Made by a program: the position numbers and the translations under genes. Shown here one piece after another: positions 58,530 to 64,000 of a DNA stretch of 64,000 bases. Source of the DNA: Nocardiopsis_C rhodophaea. Its GTDB lineage: Bacteria; Actinomycetota; Actinomycetes; Streptosporangiales; Streptosporangiaceae. Below the pieces are notes generated by a model. It had not been told where the DNA came from, ran no database searches, and was given only the letters and a program-made list of their open reading frames with translations. The stretch lies in NCBI RefSeq assembly GCF_039530945.1, contig NZ_BAAAPC010000015.1, forward strand, positions 1 to 64,000. The letters are read 5' to 3'. Position 1 is the stretch's first letter. Each line of letters starts with the position of its first letter.

Positions 58530-59966
58530 ATGGACCCCGACACCCCGGACAGCGCCACGAACATCCTGGTGCTCCTCGCCGACAACCTGTTCGGCCAGGT
58601 GCCCCTCCTCATCGGTCTGATCACCCTGCTCGGGCTGGTGCTGCAAGGCAAGCCCGTCGAGGACGTGGTCGGCGGCGCGCTGCGGGCCGCCGTGGGCGTG
58701 GTCATCCTCTTCATCGGCGTCGAGGTGTTCACCGGCGGGCTGGAGGGCTTCCAGGCCGTCCTCGCCGACGCCGTGGGTGCCGCGCCGCCCGCCGCCGACC
58801 GCTCGCTCGGCGACTTCCTCGACTCCCACGGCGGCACCATCGCGCTGGTCCTCGCCCTGGCCTTCCTCGTCCACGTGTCGCTGGTCCGGCTCTTCACCGC
58901 CGCGCGCTACCTCTACCTCACCGGCCACCTGATGTTCTGGATCAGCACGGTCGTCGTTGCCGCCCTGGTGACCGCCGCGCCGGGCGCGGACCGCCTCACG
59001 GTCGTCCTGTGCGGCGCGGGGGGCGTGGCCGCCTACTGGACCGCGCAACCCCTGTGGATGCGCCCCCTCATGCGGCGCGTCATGCCCGACGACCGCTTCG
59101 GCTTCGCCCACACCAGTTCACTCGTCTGCCTCCTCACCGGGTGGGCGGGCCGAGCGCTCGGGCGCCTGGGGGCGCGGAGCACCGAGCGGCTCGTGCTGCC
59201 CAGCCGACTCTCCTTCTTCAAGGACGTGAATGTCAGCACCGCCCTGGTCGTCTCCGTCCTCATCCTCGGCGCGGTCGCGGCGGCCGACCCCGGCACCGTC
59301 GCCGAGCGGGTCGCGGAAACGGACCCCGGCCTCTCCCCATGGGTGTGGGCGCTCCTCGTCGGCCTGCGCTTCGCGGGCGGGATCGCCATCCTGCTCTTCG
59401 GCGTGCGCATGTTCCTGGCCGAGATCGTGCCCGCGTTCAAGGGCCTCACCGATCGACTCATCCCGGGCACCCGCCCCGCGCTCGACGCGCCCACGGTCTT
59501 CCCCGCCGCGCCGACCGCGGTCATGCTCGGCTTCATCGCCGCCACCGCCGTCTTCCTCCTCCTGCTCGGCCTGTTCTCCGCGGCGGGGTGGTTCACCCTC
59601 ATCCCCCCGATGATCATGCTGTTCTTCGTCGGCGGTTCGGCCGCCGTGTTCGGCAACGCCGTCGCTGGCTGGCCGGGCGCGGTGCTGGGCGGCGCGCTCA
59701 CCGGGATCGCGCTCGCCGCCGGCCAAGCCCTCACCTGGGGTCTGCTGGCGGGAACCGCGCCCGAGCTCGCGACCCTGGCCGACCCCGACTGGTACGCCAT
59801 CGCCTGGCTGATCGCCGGGGCGCGGACCCTGCTCGGCGGCGCCGCGATCTGGGCGGTCCCCATCACCGCGCTCGGCACCACGGTGGCCGTGCTGCTGGCC
59901 CTGGGCCGCAGGGAACGACGCACCTCCGGGGAGCGCGCCCCCGCGGCCAAGGGCGAACAGAACTGA
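58530..59966 (+). CDS. PTS ascorbate-type EIIC transporter (UlaA/SgaT-like)
   Basis: A 478-residue membrane protein with about 11 helices, resembling the UlaA/SgaT EIIC of the ascorbate PTS family. It begins with the NLFGQVPLLIGLITLLGLVLQGK segment, and later has AAPTAVMLGFIAAT and TLIPPMIMLFFVGGSAAVFGNA, the family substrate-binding and exit regions. It should move a sugar or ascorbate-like compound into the cell while it is phosphorylated by EIIB. No ulaC (EIIA), UlaD-F or regulator is next to it. The gene lies 16 nt after the secreted-protein gene and 48 nt before EIIB. Confidence 0.87.
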   Translation: MDPDTPDSATNILVLLADNLFGQVPLLIGLITLLGLVLQGKPVEDVVGGALRAAVGVVILFIGVEVFTGGLEGFQAVLADAVGAAPPAADRSLGDFLDSHGGTIALVLALAFLVHVSLVRLFTAARYLYLTGHLMFWISTVVVAALVTAAPGADRLTVVLCGAGGVAAYWTAQPLWMRPLMRRVMPDDRFGFAHTSSLVCLLTGWAGRALGRLGARSTERLVLPSRLSFFKDVNVSTALVVSVLILGAVAAADPGTVAERVAETDPGLSPWVWALLVGLRFAGGIAILLFGVRMFLAEIVPAFKGLTDRLIPGTRPALDAPTVFPAAPTAVMLGFIAATAVFLLLLGLFSAAGWFTLIPPMIMLFFVGGSAAVFGNAVAGWPGAVLGGALTGIALAAGQALTWGLLAGTAPELATLADPDWYAIAWLIAGARTLLGGAAIWAVPITALGTTVAVLLALGRRERRTSGERAPAAKGEQN

Positions 59967-60013
59967 GGGGTGTGCGAACCGACAGCTCGACCAGAGGAAA
60001 GGGAAAACACGGC

Positions 60014-60310
60014 ATGGACCGGACGCTGGAGGTGCTCACCGTCTGCGGGGTCGGCATGGGATCGAGCCTGATGCTCAAGATCACCGCCGAGGACGCGCTG
60101 CGCGCCCTCGGCCTGCCCGCGCGGGTCGAGGCCACCGACGTGTCGTCCGCGCGCGGCATGCGCGCGGACGTCGTCATCGGGCAGGAACTGCACACCGCCG
60201 AACTGGGTGACCTCGCTCCGATCGTCGTCACGATCACCGACTTCCTGGACACCGACGGGTTGGCCTCCGCCCTGCGGGAGCGGCTGAGGGCCCACGGGCT
60301 GCTGCCCTGA
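60014..60310 (+). CDS. PTS EIIB component (UlaB-like)
   Basis: A 98-residue cytosolic PTS domain with the phosphorylation site Cys11 in VCGVGMGSSLML, followed by the Rossmann-like EIIB fold. It should take phosphate from an EIIA and pass it to the sugar transported by the upstream EIIC. It lies 48 nt downstream of the EIIC gene. AGAGGAAAGGG precedes the ATG. A matching EIIA must be encoded elsewhere, if present. Confidence 0.88.
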   Translation: MDRTLEVLTVCGVGMGSSLMLKITAEDALRALGLPARVEATDVSSARGMRADVVIGQELHTAELGDLAPIVVTITDFLDTDGLASALRERLRAHGLLP

Positions 60311-60394
60311 GGCGCGGACGCACCCCAACAGAAGGCGCCGCGGCTTGTGGACGGAGGGCGGCGCCCGCCGGGGGCTTCTGATAGCAAGGAGCAC

Positions 60395-62551
60395 ATGGTT
60401 ACCTCCGTGCCCCCTGAGAGCGTGCCCGCGACCGCCGTCACTGACCCCGCCATGCGCGAGGCGGCCGAGCGCCACCTGCGTGCGCTCGCCGGGCCCTCCG
60501 CCCGGCTCCGCGACGACCAGTGGACCGCCATCCACGCGCTGGTGGCCGAGCAGCGGCGCGCCCTGGTGGTCCAGCGCACCGGGTGGGGCAAGTCGGCGGT
60601 GTACTTCGTGGCCACCGCACTGCGCCGGGCCGCGGGCGCGGGGCCCACCGTCATCATCTCGCCCCTGCTCGCGCTCATGCGCAACCAGATCGCCGCGGCC
60701 GAGCGCGCCGGGATCCGCGCCCACACCATCAACAGCTCCAACATGGCGGCGTGGGAGGAGACGTATGCGGAGATCGCCGCCGGCGCGGTCGACGTCCTCC
60801 TGGTCAGCCCCGAGCGCCTGAACAACCCCGAGTTCCGCGACCGCGTCCTGCCCGAGCTCGCGGCCGGTGCCGGGCTCGTGGTCATCGACGAGGCCCACTG
60901 CGTGTCCGACTGGGGGCACGACTTCCGCCCCGACTACCGGCGCATCCGCACCCTGCTGCGCGACCTGCCCGCGGGGATCCCGGTCCTGGCCACCACCGCC
61001 ACCGCCAACGAGCGGGTCACCCGCGACGTCGCCGAGCAGCTGGAGGTCGGCGATGACGCCGGGACCCTCGTCCTGCGCGGGTCCCTGGAACGCGAGAGCC
61101 TCCGCTTGTCCGTCGTCGACCTGCCCGACTCCACCGCGCGCTGGAGCTGGCTCGCCCAGCACCTGCCCGAGCTGCCCGGGTCAGGGATCATCTACACCCT
61201 GACCGTCGCCGCCGCCACCGAGACCGCGGCGTTCCTCACCGAGTGCGGGCTCAACGTGCGTGCCTACACCGGGCAGACCGACCCCGAGGAGCGCCAGCGG
61301 GCCGAGGACGACCTGCTGAACAACCGCATCGAGGCGCTGGTGGCCACCAGCGCGCTGGGGATGGGTTTCGACAAACCCGACCTGGGGTTCGTCATCCACC
61401 TCGGCGCGCCGCAGTCGCCCATCTCCTACTACCAGCAGGTGGGCCGCGCCGGGCGCGGTGTCGAACGCGCCGAGGCCATCCTGCTGCCCGGCCGCGAGGA
61501 CCAGGAGATCTGGCGCTACTTCGCGAGCCTGGCGTTCCCCCCGGAGCAGACCGTGCGCCGGACACTCGACGTGCTGGCCGCCGCTGACGGCCCGGTGTCC
61601 ACCCCCCGCCTGGAGACCGAGGTCGACCTGGGCCGCGGCCGCCTGGAGCAGATGCTCAAGGTGCTCGACGTCGACGGCGCGGTCCGCCGGGTGCGCGGCG
61701 GCTGGGTGGCGACCGGCCAGCCGTGGAGCTACGACACCGACCGCTACGCCGCGGTGACCGCGGCGCGCGAGCGCGAGCAGCAGGCGATGCTCGACTACAT
61801 CGCCACCGACGGCTGCCGCATGGAGTTCCTCCGCCGCCAACTCGACGACCCCGAGGCCGCGCCGTGCGGGCGCTGCGACTCCTGCACGGGCCGCCGCTGG
61901 TCCGGCGAGATCGACCCCGAGCGTCGCGCCGCCGCGGCGGCGCACCTGGCGCGGCCCGGCATCCCCATCGCGCCGCGCCGGCAGTGGCCCACCGGGATGG
62001 CGGCGCTGGGTGTCTCCGCCTCGGGCAATATCCCCGCCGGGCAGCGCGCCCAGGAGGGCCGCGCCCTGGCCCGCCTCACCGATATCGGCTGGGGGAGCGA
62101 GATGCGCCGCCTGCTCGCCGCCGACGCACCCGACGAACCCGTGGGCGACCGTGTCTTCCAGGGCATCATCGACGTCCTCGCGGCCTGGCCGTGGGACCAG
62201 CGCCCCGTCGGGGTCGTCGCCATGCCTTCGCGTACGCGCCCCCGGATGATCACCGACCTGGCCGCGCGCCTGTCCCGGGTCGGCCGCCTCGCGCCGGTGG
62301 GCACGCTCGACTACACCCACCCCGATGCCCCCGGGCCGCGCCGCCACAACAGCGCCCAGCGGCTCGCCCAGGTAGCGAACGCACTGACCGTTGGCGAACC
62401 GGTCGCCACGGCGCTGGCCACCCTGGACGGTCCGGTCCTGCTGGTCGACGACTACACCGACACCGGCTGGACCCTCACTTTCGCCACCCGTCTCCTGCGC
62501 GAAGCGGGAGCCGACGCCGTCCTTCCGCTGACCCTGGCAACCCGCGGCTGA
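60395..62551 (+). CDS. recQ: RecQ-family DNA helicase with C-terminal phosphoribosyltransferase-like domain
   Basis: A 718-residue protein. Walker A is TGWGKS (62-67), the DEAH box is VIDEAHCVSDWGHDFRPDYRR (about 165) and the motif VI arginines lie in QQVGRAGRG, so the ATPase is intact. A winged-helix-like segment and the RecQ zinc cluster (CRMEFL ... CGRCDSC) follow, and the last 150 residues end with VLLVDDYTDTGWTL, the PRPP-binding signature of type I phosphoribosyltransferases. The HRDC domain is absent. The PRTase domain may be an active enzyme or a regulatory module; I cannot tell. AAGGAGCAC precedes the ATG at 60395, which I prefer over an upstream GTG. It converges with the PfkB gene. 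Confidence 0.88.
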   Translation: MVTSVPPESVPATAVTDPAMREAAERHLRALAGPSARLRDDQWTAIHALVAEQRRALVVQRTGWGKSAVYFVATALRRAAGAGPTVIISPLLALMRNQIAAAERAGIRAHTINSSNMAAWEETYAEIAAGAVDVLLVSPERLNNPEFRDRVLPELAAGAGLVVIDEAHCVSDWGHDFRPDYRRIRTLLRDLPAGIPVLATTATANERVTRDVAEQLEVGDDAGTLVLRGSLERESLRLSVVDLPDSTARWSWLAQHLPELPGSGIIYTLTVAAATETAAFLTECGLNVRAYTGQTDPEERQRAEDDLLNNRIEALVATSALGMGFDKPDLGFVIHLGAPQSPISYYQQVGRAGRGVERAEAILLPGREDQEIWRYFASLAFPPEQTVRRTLDVLAAADGPVSTPRLETEVDLGRGRLEQMLKVLDVDGAVRRVRGGWVATGQPWSYDTDRYAAVTAAREREQQAMLDYIATDGCRMEFLRRQLDDPEAAPCGRCDSCTGRRWSGEIDPERRAAAAAHLARPGIPIAPRRQWPTGMAALGVSASGNIPAGQRAQEGRALARLTDIGWGSEMRRLLAADAPDEPVGDRVFQGIIDVLAAWPWDQRPVGVVAMPSRTRPRMITDLAARLSRVGRLAPVGTLDYTHPDAPGPRRHNSAQRLAQVANALTVGEPVATALATLDGPVLLVDDYTDTGWTLTFATRLLREAGADAVLPLTLATRG

Positions 62552-62614
62552 CCCGGGGCGCCGGTCGCACACCGCTCGGCGGCGCGGGAAGCGCGTGCCC
62601 AGCCCTCAGGGGGC

Positions 62615-63517
62615 CTAGGCGTCGCCCAGGTCGGGGCGGGCGCCGGGTTGGTGGAGGGCGCGGGCGGCCAGGCTTTGGGCGTGGCCCAGTGCGTCCTTGG
62701 GGTGGCGCCCGGCGAGCCAGGCCGGGAGGAATCCGGCGATGAACGCGTCGCCCGCGCCGATCGAGCCCGGCGAGGGCTCTACGGGCTCGGCCGGGACAGT
62801 GACGATGTCGTCGCGGGTCTTGGACGCCCACAGCGCGCCCTCGTCGCCCATCTTGATGACGACGTTGGGGAACCAGGCGGTGAGCACCTTCGCCGCCGCC
62901 TCGGGTTCGTCGCGGCCGGTCAGAACGCGGGCCTGGTCGCCGTTGGCGAACAGCAGCCGGGCGCCGTTGGTCCAGTCCAGGTAGTTCTCCGCGCCCGCGC
63001 GCTCCAGCGGAGCGTGGGACCCGGCGTCGACGGAGATCGACATCCCGGTCTCGCGCGCCATGCGCAGCGCCATCCGGGCCGCGCGCCGGGAGTCGTCGTT
63101 GATCAGGGTGTAACCGGAGACGTGCAGGTGGCCGTCGGGGGCGAAGACGTCGCGCGGCAGGTCCTCGGGCTGGAGCCGCGCGTTGGCGCCGGGGTCGCTG
63201 AGCATCGTGCGGTCGCCGCGGTGGGTGATCATCACCACGCAGGTGCCCGTGGGCCGCTCCGGGTCCATGACGAGGCGCGAGTCGATGCCGTAGCCCATCA
63301 ACTCCATCTCGCGGGTGCGCCCGGTGATATCGGATCCGCGGCGGCCGACGAACGTCGTCTCGGTGCCCTCGATCGCCAGCCACGCCGCGACGTTCGCGCC
63401 GGAGCCGCCGCCGTAGGTAATGACCGACGCGGGGGTGTCGCTGCCACGGGCCAACGGGTAGAACGCCCGCGCGACAGCGTCGGTCATCAGATCGCCGATC
63501 ACGACCACTCGTGCCAT
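62615..63517 (-). CDS. PfkB-family carbohydrate kinase
   Basis: A 300-residue sugar or nucleoside kinase of the ribokinase group. The N-terminal MARVVVIGDLMTD, the GGGSGANVAAWLAIEG signature 1 and the ATP-site GSIGAGDAFIAGFL with its catalytic aspartate are intact. The substrate (ribose, adenosine, fructose-type or other) is not clear from sequence. ATG at 63517 is preferred because it starts the conserved fold and has GGAG upstream; a GTG five codons earlier is possible. It is divergent from the GNAT gene and convergent with recQ. Confidence 0.86.
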   Translation of the reverse strand: MARVVVIGDLMTDAVARAFYPLARGSDTPASVITYGGGSGANVAAWLAIEGTETTFVGRRGSDITGRTREMELMGYGIDSRLVMDPERPTGTCVVMITHRGDRTMLSDPGANARLQPEDLPRDVFAPDGHLHVSGYTLINDDSRRAARMALRMARETGMSISVDAGSHAPLERAGAENYLDWTNGARLLFANGDQARVLTGRDEPEAAAKVLTAWFPNVVIKMGDEGALWASKTRDDIVTVPAEPVEPSPGSIGAGDAFIAGFLPAWLAGRHPKDALGHAQSLAARALHQPGARPDLGDA

Positions 63518-63685
63518 TGCTCCAGCCACCACCTTGCCGCCGCGTCCCGCGGGTACCGCGCGCTTTCGTGCCCGTTAAGAACGTCTGCTATGCGACGTTA
63601 ACAGGTCTGAGGGGGGCGGCGGGTAACGAAGTGGCAGACCACGGGGAGCAGGCGTGGGGTTCGTCACCTCCGGCCGGATCTCGTT

Positions 63686-63691
63686 TAGGCT
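63686..63691 (+). promoter_or_regulatory. -10-like TAGGCT before the GNAT gene (leaderless arrangement)
   Basis: TAGGCT, then 7 nt, then GTG at 63699, with no Shine-Dalgarno sequence. Identical hexamer and spacing to the minus-strand case at 29857-29862. Confidence 0.5.
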
Positions 63692-63698
63692 CAAAAAC

Positions 63699-64000
63699 GT
63701 GCAGTCATACCCGAAACACTGGGAAGCCGACGTAGTCCTCACCGATGGCGGGACCGCCCATATACGCCCCATCGTGCCCGAGGACGCCGATCTGCTCCGG
63801 GCCTTCCATTTGCGCCTGTCCCCGGAGACCATCTACTACCGCTTCTTCGCTCCCTACCCCAAACTCTCCAACCGCGACGTCGAGCGGTTCACCCATGTCG
63901 ACTACGAGGACCGCGTCGCCCTCGTCGCGACCATCTCCGACGTCATGGTCGCCGTGGTCCGCTACGACAAGGTGAGCGAGGGCGAGGCCGAGGTGGCCTT
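63699..64000 (+). CDS. GNAT acetyltransferase, probably of a GNAT/acetyl-CoA synthetase-like fusion protein (truncated by window)
   Basis: The first 100 residues of a larger protein cut at the right edge. The start VQSYPKHWEADVVLTDGGTAHIRPIVPEDADLLRAFH and RFFAPYPKLSNRDVERFTHVDY match the N-terminus of actinobacterial proteins that join a GNAT domain with an acetate-CoA-ligase (ADP-forming)-like part, which control protein acetylation. Only the N-terminal portion is seen, so the fusion cannot be confirmed. The GTG at 63699 has TAGGCT 7 nt upstream. Confidence 0.8.
   Translation, partial: MQSYPKHWEADVVLTDGGTAHIRPIVPEDADLLRAFHLRLSPETIYYRFFAPYPKLSNRDVERFTHVDYEDRVALVATISDVMVAVVRYDKVSEGEAEVA

Noticed and set aside
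1..64000. CRISPR array, tRNA genes, insertion sequences or prophage
   Set aside because: No repeat-spacer pattern, cloverleaf sequence, transposase or phage structural gene was recognised on either strand. A tRNA scan could still find something I missed.

Overview
The window is about 64 kb of high-GC, densely coded DNA with frequent GTG starts, strong GGAGG-type ribosome binding sites and short intergenic gaps, which is typical of a filamentous actinomycete. An HrdB-type principal sigma factor, a class II B12-dependent ribonucleotide reductase, a lexA/LysM/nrdR/nrdJ cluster and linked parE and parC genes fit a Streptosporangiales-Streptomyces-type chromosome core. A Nocardiopsaceae-like genome is my best guess, but that is inference. 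I saw no rRNA, tRNA, insertion sequence, prophage or CRISPR array.

Layout. 0-9 kb: a possible truncated gene at the left edge, a zinc-ribbon protein, an acyl-CoA synthetase, a lipoprotein, leucyl-tRNA synthetase followed by two paralogous membrane-anchored proteins, and a lipoprotein alpha/beta hydrolase. 9-15 kb: a DNA damage and dNTP supply block. lexA is divergent from a LysM membrane gene, with three LexA-box-like palindromes between them, and nrdR-nrdJ is preceded by a pair of NrdR-box-like sites. 15-22.6 kb: a CBS protein, a HigBA-type toxin-antitoxin pair, an ornithine-cyclodeaminase-family gene, a tandem pair of SPFH membrane proteins, and small membrane genes. 22.4-30 kb: a 50-codon ORF coupled to a membrane gene, rnhB, a membrane-anchored double AAA+ ATPase, a sugar-nucleotidyltransferase, a tyrosine-phosphatase-like gene and a large protein of unknown function. 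30-40 kb: a PAS-PAS-GAF-SpoIIE phosphatase, hrdB/sigA, a TPR-like protein, a broken vapC remnant beside yaaA, a DUF7455-type zinc protein and parE. 40-46.9 kb: a three-subunit molybdenum hydroxylase operon (PaoABC type), a Cds1-like PLP enzyme, a TPR protein and beta-carbonic anhydrase. 47-56.3 kb: parC and a complete seven-gene Mrp-type cation/proton antiporter operon (A to G). 56.3-64 kb: a coupled pair containing a 38-residue zinc-finger microprotein, a secreted protein followed by UlaA/UlaB-type PTS subunits, a RecQ helicase with a C-terminal phosphoribosyltransferase-like domain, a PfkB kinase, and the start of a GNAT protein cut by the window edge.

Themes. LexA, the LysM gene, NrdR, NrdJ, RNase HII, RecQ and both topoisomerase IV subunits are genome-maintenance functions; the sigma factor adds global transcription. 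Several genes without a Shine-Dalgarno sequence have a TANNNT hexamer 6-7 nt before the start codon, which suggests leaderless mRNAs are common here. The least explained loci are the SPFH pair, the double AAA+ protein, the secreted-protein/PTS locus, the RecQ-PRTase fusion and two microproteins in ATGA overlap with their neighbours.
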